Shown one piece after another: positions 5,276 through 13,572 of a stretch of DNA of 15,525 nt. Source of the stretch: Segetimicrobium sp035279545 (GTDB lineage Bacteria; Sysuimicrobiota; Sysuimicrobiia; Sysuimicrobiales; Segetimicrobiaceae). Location: NCBI GenBank assembly GCA_035279545.1, contig DATEHM010000204.1, positions 1-15,525 on the forward strand. The letters run 5' to 3'. A program made the translations under genes and the position numbers. The notes under the pieces were generated by a model that was not told the DNA's origin, did not search any database, and saw only the letters and a list, made by a program, of their open reading frames with translations. Position 1 is the stretch's first letter. Each line of letters opens with the position of its first letter.

Positions 5276-6862
5276 ATGCGATTCATCCGGCAGGCATGGA
5301 TCTTGGGGATTGCGCTGGCCCTGATGATGGGCCTAGCGACAGCGGTTGCGGTCTACGCGCAGGCCCCGCCGCCCGCGGTCAAGGTGCTGGTCGACGGACA
5401 GCCTGTCGTGTTCGACGTCCCGCCGGTGATCGCATCAGGACGCGTGCTTGTGCCGTTGCGGGGGGTGTTCCAGCGTCTCGGTGCCTCGGTGTTTTGGGAT
5501 TCGGGGACCCAGACCGTGACGGCCGGCCGGGGGGACACGATCATCATCCTGCGCATCGGGAACACGCAGGCGCAGATCAACGGACAGACCACTCTCATGG
5601 ACGTGCCGGCGATGCTGGTTCACGGCCGGACGATGGTGCCGCTGCGGTTCATCAGCCAAGCACTGGGCTCCGAGGTGTCCTGGGACGAACCCAGCGCCAC
5701 GGTCCAGATCACGAGCCCGGCGGCTTCCGCCTTGCCGCCGTCGCAAACCTACCCGCCCGCCCCACAGCCGCAGCCGGCGCCCGTCATCAGCACGGTCACG
5801 GGCACGGTCGTCGCGGTGGCCGCCGCCGCCGGCCAGATTCAGGTTCAGGTGGACAAGAGCGTCTACACCTACAAAGTGGCCTCGGTCACCTCGGTGAGCC
5901 GGTTCAACGTGGCCGACAATCGCGGGGGTTCGGTGGCGTTGGACGCCCTTCGCCCGGGGGATGAGGTTCAGGTGACCGTGGACCAAAGCGGGACCGCCCA
6001 AACGGTCCGGGCGACGTTCAAAGAGGTCTCGGGGAAGGTGCTCGCCACGACCGACGCTGGCGTGGTCGTGCTCGAGAACGGCGATACCTACCGGTTAAAT
6101 CGCTCCGCCCAGATCGCCCAGGGCGGCACGGCCGTGACCCCGAGCGCGCTCCGGCCGGGCGATGAGGTGCGGATGCGGGTCAATCCGCAGACGAACGAGA
6201 TCTGGGCGGTTACCATCGCCACAGCGGCGGCGCCTCTTTCGGGAATTACCTCGGTCACGGCCGCACCTTCCGGGCGCAACCTCAACGTGGGGGACGTGTT
6301 GGAGGTGGTGGCCTCCGGGAGCCGGGAGGGGCATGCGACCTTCTCCATCGGCACCCTCCGATCCGGCATCCCGATGGTCGAATCCACCTCGGAGCGCGGG
6401 ACCTATTACGGGAGCTACACGGTTCAGCCGGGGGATCGCGTCCAGGGCGCGGAGGTGGTCGTCCGCCTTATCGCTCCGGACGGCCAGGTGTTCACCGCGT
6501 CGGCGCAAAACCGCGTGCAGATCAACGCGGTCCTTCCCGCCCCCGCGACCGTCGTGGCACCGATGATCGTCAGTCCCACGGAAGGCGCGTCGATTGGATC
6601 CCCGTTCACGGTGCGCGGCCGAGCCGCGCCCGGAAGCCGCGTCAAGATCACCGCCGATTACAACGGGATGGTGCTGCTCTTCAAGGTCGACGGCTCGCTG
6701 GGAAATCAGATCGTCACGGCGGACCAGAGCGGGAACTGGTCGGTCGAGTTTACGGAGAAGCCTCCCGTGTACGGGCTGACCGTCATCATCACCGCGGCCG
6801 GGGTCGCCGACGACGGGCGCGTGATCTCGCCGGTGGCCAAGGTGACGACGACCTTGTCGTAA
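5276..6862 (+). CDS. Secreted copper-amine-oxidase-N domain protein with DUF5666-like repeats
   Basis: A 528-residue exported protein. Residues 1-29 are a signal peptide (RFIRQAWILGIALALMMG, cleavage near VYAQA). Residues 37-146 are a copper amine oxidase N-terminal domain, a non-catalytic fold common in envelope proteins, with two internal repeats, RVLVPLRGVFQRLGASVFWD (56-75) and RTMVPLRFISQALGSEVSWD (118-137). A proline-rich linker (153-170) leads into two beta-rich repeats resembling DUF5666, each with an LRPGDEV motif (225-231, 292-298). The rest (about 320-528) is beta-sandwich-like, the last part resembling bacterial Ig-like domains (IVSPTEGASI, then GNWSVEFTEKPPVYG). No copper-oxidase catalytic domain is present. 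ATG 5276 follows GAGAGGTGG. The role is probably cell-wall binding or structural; the ligand is unknown. Confidence 0.85.
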   Translation: MRFIRQAWILGIALALMMGLATAVAVYAQAPPPAVKVLVDGQPVVFDVPPVIASGRVLVPLRGVFQRLGASVFWDSGTQTVTAGRGDTIIILRIGNTQAQINGQTTLMDVPAMLVHGRTMVPLRFISQALGSEVSWDEPSATVQITSPAASALPPSQTYPPAPQPQPAPVISTVTGTVVAVAAAAGQIQVQVDKSVYTYKVASVTSVSRFNVADNRGGSVALDALRPGDEVQVTVDQSGTAQTVRATFKEVSGKVLATTDAGVVVLENGDTYRLNRSAQIAQGGTAVTPSALRPGDEVRMRVNPQTNEIWAVTIATAAAPLSGITSVTAAPSGRNLNVGDVLEVVASGSREGHATFSIGTLRSGIPMVESTSERGTYYGSYTVQPGDRVQGAEVVVRLIAPDGQVFTASAQNRVQINAVLPAPATVVAPMIVSPTEGASIGSPFTVRGRAAPGSRVKITADYNGMVLLFKVDGSLGNQIVTADQSGNWSVEFTEKPPVYGLTVIITAAGVADDGRVISPVAKVTTTLS

Positions 6863-7036
6863 TCGCTCCGCTGGCTTGGAGTCCGGGAGGGGATCCGCCG
6901 TCGCCGTCCGTCCCGGGAGGGGGGCGGTGTCGCGATTGCGAACATCTCTGCGACCCCTGCCCGGCATCGCCACGCCGGGTCACGATCCCGGCGATTCAGG
7001 GAGGCACCCACCGCGGAGCCACGGATAAAGCACGGG

Positions 7037-8572
7037 GTGTTGCGAGGCACGGTGCTATCACTGCTCGCCGCCGTGGCCGTGTGGCATGCGCCGCTCGGCG
7101 CGGCCCCGGGGTCCTCCGTGGTCGCCCCCCCCGGGTCCCCCGTCCCACCGCTCGCGTACCATCCAACGCGGCGCGACTCGATCCTCGTGTTTGGAGCGCA
7201 CCCGGACGATGAGACCCTGGGGGCAGGGGGGATGATTCATGCCGCGACCACCGTGGGAGCTCGGGTGCGGGTCGTCACGTTCACGAACGGCGACGGCTAC
7301 GTGGAAGGGGTCGACGTGGGGTTCCGTACGCTGTTCAGCACCCCCGGGCAATTCATCGCCTACGGGAAGCGCAGACAACAGGAGGCTCTCGCCGCCGCGG
7401 CGCACCTCGGGGTGCCCCCCTCGCAGGTCACCTTCCTCGGGTACCCCGATCGGGGGCTCCCCGCGCTGTGGGGGTCCGCCTGGAACTGCCGTCATCCCTA
7501 CACCTCACCGTACACCCGGCGAAACCGTTCGCCGTACCCCCTCGGGTATCGAGCCCAGGCGGCCTACTGCGGGGAAAACGTCCTCGAGGACGTGGAGACC
7601 CTGCTCCGCGAGGACCGCCCCACCGTCATCGTGACGCACTCCCCCGTGGACAGCCACCGTGATCACTGGGCGGCGGCCGCCTTTGTTGCCGCCGCGCTCG
7701 AGCGGCGCTCGCTCGAGGACCCCGCGTGGACGAAGATGGTCCACGTGTGGACGTACCTCGTTCATCACGGGATGTGGCCCGTCCCCGAGGCGTATGCGCC
7801 GGATCTCTTCCTCAATCCGCCGAGGGACCTCGCGGGGACGGGGATGGAATGGGCGCAATTCCCCATCGGCCTGGGCGATGAGGCGGCGAAGCGGCTGGCG
7901 ATCCGCGAATACTCCAGCCAGGTGGAATTGCTCCGCACGTACATGCTGAGCTTCGTGCGCCGCAACGAGCTCTTCGCCCGCCCGCCCCAGGTCTGGCCGT
8001 CACGGCTGGAAGGGGCGGGGTTGTCGCTCGCCATCCCGGAGGGGTGGGACCGCGTCCCGCCAGCGATCCGCGTTCCCGCGGGAGGATCCCTCCTCCATGC
8101 CGCCGAGGGCAGCGTCAATCTGGAGTCGATCGCCCTCGCTCAGGATTCCGCCCATCTCTACGTTGCCCTCAGGCTGAGGCATCGGGCGATTCGGGAGGCC
8201 CAGTACCGCTTGGAGTTTCGGCTGCTCTATCGCGACGGGCACCTGGGACGGCTTCCGCTCCTGTTTCAGGTGCCGCGGTCCCTCACCGCCCGGCACACCC
8301 TCCCCGGGGACCTTACCCTTCCCTCCGGCGCCGTGGCCCGGAGCGTCGGCCCCAGGATCTACGTGGTGCTTCCCTTGGGTCCGCTCGGCGATCCGGTGAG
8401 CGCGCTGTTCCAGGCGGCCACCGCGGGGCCGCTCAAGACCCTGATCGATCGGAGCCCCTGGACCCTGGTGCACCTCGATCTTCCACGGAGGGGGCACCCG
8501 GCTGGGAATTCGCCCGCTCTTCCCCCGGTTTGGCCCCGTAGCGAGGATTTGATGGGCATTCGCGGACACTAA
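7037..8572 (+). CDS. Secreted PIG-L/LmbE-family deacetylase with C-terminal extension
   Basis: A 511-residue protein of the GlcNAc-PI de-N-acetylase (LmbE-like) family, zinc enzymes that remove acetyl groups from N-acetylglucosamine-type substrates. Both metal-site motifs are present: AHPDDE at residues 54-59 and THSPVDSHRDH at 200-210 (His201, Asp205, His207, Asp209, His210). A signal peptide-like start (LRGTVLSLLAAVAVW) followed by a Pro-rich stretch suggests export. The catalytic domain covers about 47-310. The remaining 200 residues form a beta-rich domain (from about GAGLSLAIPEGWDRVPPAIR) not usual in the family. The start is GTG 7037 with no strong ribosome site, so an internal start at 7052 is possible. 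A glycan or wall-sugar substrate is inferred; the exact one cannot be read. Confidence 0.82.
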   Translation: MLRGTVLSLLAAVAVWHAPLGAAPGSSVVAPPGSPVPPLAYHPTRRDSILVFGAHPDDETLGAGGMIHAATTVGARVRVVTFTNGDGYVEGVDVGFRTLFSTPGQFIAYGKRRQQEALAAAAHLGVPPSQVTFLGYPDRGLPALWGSAWNCRHPYTSPYTRRNRSPYPLGYRAQAAYCGENVLEDVETLLREDRPTVIVTHSPVDSHRDHWAAAAFVAAALERRSLEDPAWTKMVHVWTYLVHHGMWPVPEAYAPDLFLNPPRDLAGTGMEWAQFPIGLGDEAAKRLAIREYSSQVELLRTYMLSFVRRNELFARPPQVWPSRLEGAGLSLAIPEGWDRVPPAIRVPAGGSLLHAAEGSVNLESIALAQDSAHLYVALRLRHRAIREAQYRLEFRLLYRDGHLGRLPLLFQVPRSLTARHTLPGDLTLPSGAVARSVGPRIYVVLPLGPLGDPVSALFQAATAGPLKTLIDRSPWTLVHLDLPRRGHPAGNSPALPPVWPRSEDLMGIRGH

Positions 8573-8647
8573 GGAGGAGGGGACGGTAGGAGTCGGACCA
8601 CCCGGTCGATAAGTACCCACAGACACGCCATAGACGAGGTGGACGTT

Positions 8648-9718
8648 GTGGTCGACGAGCAGCCGCAGCGCAGGATGCGGGTTCTGCGTTATCCCACCGA
8701 GACCTTTGGGCAGGCCGCCAGTACGATGCGGAAGGTCCTGTACGAGGTCAAGAAAATCATCGTGGGGCAGGACCTGATGCTGGAACGGATTTTGGTGGCG
8801 CTCCTCTCGCGCGGACACATTCTGATCGAAGGGGTGCCCGGGCTGGCCAAGACGCTCGCGATCAAGACCACGGCGGACGTCTTGGACTGTCAGTTCCGCC
8901 GCATCCAGTTCACCCCGGATCTCGTCCCCGCGGATCTCATCGGGACAAGGATCTACAATCAGAAGCTGGGGACCTTTGAGGTCGAACTGGGTCCCGTCTT
9001 CGCCAACCTGGTCCTCGCGGATGAGATCAACCGGGCGCCGGCCAAGGTGCAATCCGCCCTCCTCGAGTCGATGCAGGAACGCCAGGTGACCATCGGCAAA
9101 GAGACGTTCCGGCTGCCGGACCCCTTCCTCGTCCTGGCAACCCAAAACCCGATCGAGAGCGAGGGGACCTATCCCCTCCCGGAGGCTCAGGTCGATCGGT
9201 TCATGTTCAAGGTCGTGATCTCCTATCCGTCGTTCCACGAGGAGATGACCGTCGTGGACCGGATTACGGAGCAGTCCCCCACGGTTTCCCAGATCATGCG
9301 GGGGGACGAACTGCTGCGGCTCCAGAAGATCGCCGAAGCGGTCTACGTCGACCCCAGGCTCCATGAGTACGCGGTGAGCTTGGTGACCGCGACCCGCCGC
9401 CCCCAGGAGTTTGGGCTCGGCGATCTCCAAAAGTTCATCTCGTACGGCAGCAGCCCGCGGGGCTCCCTCAACCTGATCATCGGGGCGAAAGCCCTCGCCC
9501 TGCTCCGCGGACGGGAATATGCCATGCCGGAGGACGTGCGCGATCTCGCCCCCGAGGTCCTCCGCCACCGGTTCCTCCTCTCGTACGAGGCGCTCGCCCA
9601 CGACATTACGCCGGAGCATCTGCTGCAGCGGGTCATTGAAGCCGTGTCAGTGCCAAAGGTCCACATAGGGGATCCGTATGGAGACACCCGAGCGAATCTT
9701 GAGGCGCCTCGAGTTTAA
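8648..9718 (+). CDS. MoxR-type AAA+ ATPase
   Basis: A 356-residue AAA+ ATPase of the MoxR family, which act as chaperones that help assemble or activate partner complexes with VWA proteins. Residues (from this start): Walker A GVPGLAKT 62-69, Walker B VLADEINRAP with Asp125-Glu126, sensor 1 LATQNP (Asn167), MoxR-typical PEAQVDRFMFK, and an arginine in SYGSSPRGS (Arg271) in the sensor-2 region. I prefer GTG 8648 because GAGG at 8636-8639 lies at good spacing; GTG 8639 in the same frame lacks a ribosome site. Its last 41 bases overlap the DUF58 gene, suggesting translational coupling. It heads a four-gene MoxR-DUF58-VWA-VWA operon. Confidence 0.93.
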   Translation: MVDEQPQRRMRVLRYPTETFGQAASTMRKVLYEVKKIIVGQDLMLERILVALLSRGHILIEGVPGLAKTLAIKTTADVLDCQFRRIQFTPDLVPADLIGTRIYNQKLGTFEVELGPVFANLVLADEINRAPAKVQSALLESMQERQVTIGKETFRLPDPFLVLATQNPIESEGTYPLPEAQVDRFMFKVVISYPSFHEEMTVVDRITEQSPTVSQIMRGDELLRLQKIAEAVYVDPRLHEYAVSLVTATRRPQEFGLGDLQKFISYGSSPRGSLNLIIGAKALALLRGREYAMPEDVRDLAPEVLRHRFLLSYEALAHDITPEHLLQRVIEAVSVPKVHIGDPYGDTRANLEAPRV

Positions 9719-10577
9719 GGTCGTCCGACGGCTCGACGGCTTTCTGTTCGGCGACTACACGGGGGTGTTCTATGGCCCCAGCCTCGACCTGGCCGAGGTG
9801 CGCCAATATCAACCCGGCGACGAGGTGCGGCGGATCGACTGGAACGTCACCGCACGCATGAATCAGATCTTTGTTCGCCAGTATCGAGAGGAGAAGGAGC
9901 TGACGGCCTGGCTGCTGGTCGATCTGTCTCCTTCGATGGACTTCGGCACGGTGCGCCAGTTCAAGCGCCAGGTCGCGGTCGACTTCGCCGGCGTGGCGGC
10001 GTACATCATCAGCCGCCACGGCGATAAGGTCGGCGCTATTGGTTTTCCCACGCGCGCGGGGCCGCTGTTCGTTCCTCCGCGGACGGGGCGGCTGCAGGTG
10101 CTTCGGATCGTGCACGCCCTGTCCGCCGAACCGGCGGTCTCGGGCGGGGGCCGGACGGACCTCGCCGTCGTGCTCCACCAGCTGGGCCGGGTGGTTCGGC
10201 GGCGCTCGCTGCTCTTTCTCATTTCAGACTTCCACTCCCCGGCGGGATGGGAGGGCGCGCTGGCGGAAATGAGCAAGCGGCACGACGTTATCGCCGTGCG
10301 GGTCGAGGATCCGCGCGAGCGAGACCTGCCGGACGTCGGAGGCGTCTACCTGCAGGACCCGGAAACCGGCCAGCAGGTTTGGGTGGACACCTCCGACCGA
10401 AACGTGCGGGACGTCTACAGGCAGCTGGTCGCGGCACGGGATGCCGAGCTGGCTCAGGTGATGCGGCGGGCGAGCGTCGATCTGTTGCGGCTGTCCACCG
10501 GCACCTCGCTGGTGGATCCGTTGTTGAAGTTCGTGACCTTTCGGAGGCGGCGTCGGTGGAATTCACCTGGCCAGTAA
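9678..10577 (+). CDS. DUF58 domain protein (VWA-like)
   Basis: A 299-residue cytosolic DUF58 protein, the usual partner of MoxR ATPases. The DUF58 signature VRQYQPGDEVRRIDWNVTAR is at 41-60. A VWA-like metal-site motif, DLSPSM, is at 82-87, with GGRTDL (158-162) and LISDFHS (181-187) supplying the other loops. No signal peptide or membrane helix is visible, so it is likely at the cytoplasmic face of the membrane. It overlaps MoxR by 41 bases and the next VWA gene by 22. Partner binding through the metal site is known for the family; the target here is unknown. Confidence 0.93.
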   Translation: METPERILRRLEFKVVRRLDGFLFGDYTGVFYGPSLDLAEVRQYQPGDEVRRIDWNVTARMNQIFVRQYREEKELTAWLLVDLSPSMDFGTVRQFKRQVAVDFAGVAAYIISRHGDKVGAIGFPTRAGPLFVPPRTGRLQVLRIVHALSAEPAVSGGGRTDLAVVLHQLGRVVRRRSLLFLISDFHSPAGWEGALAEMSKRHDVIAVRVEDPRERDLPDVGGVYLQDPETGQQVWVDTSDRNVRDVYRQLVAARDAELAQVMRRASVDLLRLSTGTSLVDPLLKFVTFRRRRRWNSPGQ

Positions 10578-11569
10578 TGCTCTGGGGGCTCCTGCTGCTC
10601 CCGGCCTTCGTCGGCTGGTACGTGATCGGTGTGCGCAGGGCCCGACAGCACGCGGTGATCCGGTTCGCCGAACAGCCGCTGTTCGAGCGGATCGCCACCT
10701 CGCTGCCGGCGGTGCGGCGGCACGTCAGCATGGGGTTCTATTTCCTCGCCCTCGCGCTGCTGCTGGCGGCCGTGAGCCGGCCGGTGATGGCGATCCCGCT
10801 GCCGGTGAACAAGGCGGTCGTGCTGCTGGCGGTGGACACCAGCGGCAGCATGATGGCTCCCGACTTGGCGCCCAGCCGGCTGGAGGCGGCGAAGGTGGCT
10901 GCCCGGACGTTCGTCGACGTCTTCCCGCAGGGGCCGAAGATCGGCCTGGTGTCCTTCAGCACGTACGCGACGTTGATGATCCCGCCCACTCCCGACCACG
11001 AGGCGGTGAAGCAGGCGATCGCGTCGCTGAAGCCCCAGGAGGCGACGGCGATCGGTGATGGGATCGCCGTCGCGCTCAAGGCCATCCCCGGACGGGTCGT
11101 TGACCTTCCGGAGGCGCAGCCGGGCCCGCTTGGACCCGCCCAGCCGGCGCCCACCCCTCTGCGCCCCGAGGATCTCCCCCCTGCCGCTATCATCCTGATC
11201 AGCGACGGCGGCCAGAACGCCGGGAGCGCCGACCCGTTGAAGGTGGCGCTGCTGGCCAAGCAGCAAAAGGTGAAGATCTACTCGATCGGTCTGGGGACCC
11301 TGGGCGGGAGCGTATTCAACTACCAGGGACAGATGGTCTTTGTGCCGTTCAACCCCACGCTGCTCCAGCAGATCGCCGCGATCACAGACGGTCGGTTCTT
11401 CATTTCCGGGTCGGCGCGGGAGCTCCAACAGATCTACCGAGAGCTCGGGCGCATGATCGGGTGGGAGACCCGTAAGACGGAGGTCTCCTCGATGGTGGTC
11501 GGGAGCGCGGGGCTGCTGCTGCTGGTGGGTGGTGTGATCTCGATGCTGTGGACGGGACGGCTCCCGTGA
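10556..11569 (+). CDS. Membrane VWA-domain protein, BatA-like
   Basis: A 337-residue protein with the BatA layout: an N-terminal membrane helix (7-27), a second helix (60-80), a VWA domain (about 85-300) and a C-terminal helix (312-332). The metal ion-dependent adhesion site is complete: DTSGS at 94-98, Thr164 in TAIGDG, and Asp217 in LISDG. The start is GTG 10556, because GGAGG at 10543-10547 precedes it and the resulting beginning (EFTWPVMLWGLLLLPAF) matches the next gene's beginning. The ATG at 10577 inside the TAATG overlap is the alternative. MoxR/Bat modules assist assembly or stress resistance at the membrane; the client is unknown. Confidence 0.9.
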   Translation: MEFTWPVMLWGLLLLPAFVGWYVIGVRRARQHAVIRFAEQPLFERIATSLPAVRRHVSMGFYFLALALLLAAVSRPVMAIPLPVNKAVVLLAVDTSGSMMAPDLAPSRLEAAKVAARTFVDVFPQGPKIGLVSFSTYATLMIPPTPDHEAVKQAIASLKPQEATAIGDGIAVALKAIPGRVVDLPEAQPGPLGPAQPAPTPLRPEDLPPAAIILISDGGQNAGSADPLKVALLAKQQKVKIYSIGLGTLGGSVFNYQGQMVFVPFNPTLLQQIAAITDGRFFISGSARELQQIYRELGRMIGWETRKTEVSSMVVGSAGLLLLVGGVISMLWTGRLP

Positions 11570-12555
11570 CCTTCCTGTGGCCGCTGGCCCTGCTGCTGTT
11601 CCTCCTCATCCCCGCCTTGGTCGCCTGGTACGTCTGGCTGCTCCGGCGGCCCTCCCGGGTCCGGGTCCGGTACTCCAGCTTCGACCTGGTGGCGCGGGCG
11701 GCGGCGGCGGGGAAGCCCTGGCGACGTCACGTGCCGGCGATCCTGTACCTGCTCACCCTCTGCGCGGTCATCTTCACCCTGGCGCGGCCGATGGCCCCCG
11801 TGCCGGTTCCCGATAACCGCACGGTCGTGATGCTGAGCGTCGACGTCAGCCGCAGCATGATGGCGACGGATGTCGTCCCCACGCGCATCGAGGCGGCAAA
11901 GAAGGCCGCCGTGGAGTTCGTCCGGGCGCTCCCCCACGGGTCGAAGGTGGGGCTGGTCTCGTTCAGCAGCTACGCGACGCTGGTGACCCCGCCGACCGAC
12001 GATCACGACCGCGTCATCCAGGCGATCAACGGGCTGGCCCTGGAGTTTGCGACGGCGATCGGCGACGGCCTCCTGGAGGCGGTGTACGCGCTGCCGGGCC
12101 GCTCGCGTCCCGAGAACAGTCTGTCGCCGGTCGTGCCGGTTCCGCCCACCTCCACGGACAGCTTGACGCCCGCGACGGTGGTGCTTTTGAGCGATGGCCA
12201 GAGCAATCGCGGGACGCCCCCGGAGGATGCTGCGGTCGTGGCGCGCCAGCTGCGGGTCAAGGTCTACACGGTGGGGCTGGGCTCGCCCGAAGGGACGTTC
12301 CTCGAGCTCGGCGGCCGCAGCATTTTTGTTCGCCTCGATGAGGAGACGCTCAAAGAGATCGCCCAGGTGACCGGGGGGACGTACCAGCGCGTCGCCTCCA
12401 CGACAGAGCTGAGCCGGGTGTACACCCGGTTGGGGCGGGTCATCGGATGGGAGCGCAAGCCGACGGAGATCAGCGGGTTGACGTCGGTGGTGGTGGCGGG
12501 ACTCTTCGTCCTGACCATGGGCGTGTCGCTGTTCTGGATGCACCGGATCGTGTGA
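11566..12555 (+). CDS. Second membrane VWA-domain protein, BatA/BatB-like paralog
   Basis: A 329-residue paralog of the preceding protein with the same order: membrane helices at 5-26 and 58-75, VWA domain at about 85-295, and C-terminal helix at 304-325. The metal site reads DVSRS at 93-97 (Arg where the neighbour has Gly; the DxSxS pattern is kept), Thr163 in TAIGDG, and Asp210 in LLSDG. The GTG start overlaps the previous stop (GTGA at 11566-11569), a tight coupling. An upstream start at 11548 would add six residues with no family match. The two copies are clearly duplicates (shared GLVSFS-YATL, TAIGDG and RxIGWE segments). No TPR or BatC/D/E partner follows in the window. Confidence 0.9.
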   Translation: MTFLWPLALLLFLLIPALVAWYVWLLRRPSRVRVRYSSFDLVARAAAAGKPWRRHVPAILYLLTLCAVIFTLARPMAPVPVPDNRTVVMLSVDVSRSMMATDVVPTRIEAAKKAAVEFVRALPHGSKVGLVSFSSYATLVTPPTDDHDRVIQAINGLALEFATAIGDGLLEAVYALPGRSRPENSLSPVVPVPPTSTDSLTPATVVLLSDGQSNRGTPPEDAAVVARQLRVKVYTVGLGSPEGTFLELGGRSIFVRLDEETLKEIAQVTGGTYQRVASTTELSRVYTRLGRVIGWERKPTEISGLTSVVVAGLFVLTMGVSLFWMHRIV

Positions 12556-12801
12556 GGACCGGGTGGGTCGTTGATCGCACCTGAAACCCCGGGGGAAGGG
12601 TCCCGACCGTCGGGGCGCAGCGGGCGCGTCGCCTAGGCCCCGCTCGGACCGGGGCGATGTGTTGCCCGTCAGCCCGCCATCCCGGTGGCGCGATCGGCGT
12701 CAACGCTCCCCGGCGGCCGACCGTGGGGGGCGGCGGGAGGCAGCGGGGGCGTCCGGTGCGGTGCCAGCACCCGTCGGCCTCCGAGCGGAACGGGGAGACC
12801 A
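12556..12801. other. Spacer between the VWA operon and the COG4280-like gene
   Basis: This 246-base, very GC-rich spacer has no convincing reading frame. It contains G- and C-runs that could fold (CCCCGGGGG near 12588), but no T-run terminator and no riboswitch I can assign. It probably separates two transcription units. Confidence 0.4.
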
Positions 12802-13572
12802 GTGGGTAGCGTCTTTCTGGTTCTGGCGTCCTTTCTCGCCTCGTCCGTGGAGATGGTCGAGGCGCTGACGATCGTCCTTGCGGTCGGCGTGACCCGCGGG
12901 TGGCGTTCCACCCATTTGGGGGTGGGGGCCGCGATCGTGGCGTTGAGCCTGTTCGTGGTGGCCCTCGGGCCGGCGTTGCATCTCATCCCGATCGGGACCT
13001 TGCGCTTGATCGTCGGCGCGGCCCTGCTCATCTTCGGCCTGCAGTGGCTTCGCAAGGCCATTCTGCGCGCGAGCGGCATGAAGGCGCTTCACGATGAAGA
13101 CGCCGCGTATCGCCATGAGGTCGAGCTGGCCCGCGCCGGCGGCCCCGTTCCGCCCACGCGGATGGATTGGTACGCGTTTACGCTCGCATTCAAGGGGGTC
13201 TTTCTCGAGGGTCTGGAAGTGGCGTTTATCGTCCTGACCTTTGGCAGCGCGCAAGGGAACATTCCGCTCGCGGCGGGCGGGGCGGGCGCGGCGGTGATTT
13301 CGGTGGTCGCGATCGGGATGCTGGTCCACCGGCCGCTCAGCCGGGTGCCCGAAAACACCATGAAATTTGCCGTCGGCGCCATGCTCTCGACGTTCGGCAT
13401 CTTCTTCGCGGGCGAGGGGGCGGGCGTGGAATGGCCGGGATCCGATGCCGCCATCCCGGCCATTCTGGCCTTTACCCTTCTCTGCTCGTGGGGGTTGGTG
13501 CGCTGGTGGAGCCGCTACCCGCTCCAGGACACGCCGGAGACCGGCCTGACCGGCGGCGAGCAGGTCGAGTGA
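12802..13572 (+). CDS. COG4280-like multispan membrane protein, putative cation transporter
   Basis: A 256-residue membrane protein with about six or seven hydrophobic spans and one charged central loop (90-122, KALHDEDAAYRHEVELARAG). Two halves each carry an acidic helix motif: SSVEMVEALTIVLAVG (14-29, Glu17 and Glu20) and FLEGLEVAFIVLTFG (134-148, Glu136 and Glu139). This repeated ExxE layout recalls metal transporters of the FTR1 and GDT1/TMEM165 type and matches my recollection of COG4280 proteins. GTG 12802 is chosen with GGGGAG upstream, because it starts the first helix; the longer frame to 12685 adds unlikely sequence. It overlaps the next frame at GTGA (13569-13572). The transport substrate is not visible. 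Confidence 0.75.
   Translation: MGSVFLVLASFLASSVEMVEALTIVLAVGVTRGWRSTHLGVGAAIVALSLFVVALGPALHLIPIGTLRLIVGAALLIFGLQWLRKAILRASGMKALHDEDAAYRHEVELARAGGPVPPTRMDWYAFTLAFKGVFLEGLEVAFIVLTFGSAQGNIPLAAGGAGAAVISVVAIGMLVHRPLSRVPENTMKFAVGAMLSTFGIFFAGEGAGVEWPGSDAAIPAILAFTLLCSWGLVRWWSRYPLQDTPETGLTGGEQVE

Noticed and set aside
6958..6981. CCCGGC/GCCGGG pairing after the copper-amine-oxidase-N gene as a terminator
   Set aside because: Only six pairs with an eight-base loop and no T-run; expected by chance at this GC content.
8000..9619. 539-codon minus-strand frame across the deacetylase end and MoxR
   Set aside because: It is antisense to two clear protein families and contains no recognisable motif; long antisense frames are expected in GC-rich genes.
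12556..12801. Manganese (yybP-ykoY) riboswitch before the COG4280-like gene
   Set aside because: GGGGAGACC near 12792 and GTCAAC near 12709 vaguely recall conserved pieces, but order and pairing do not fit the consensus.
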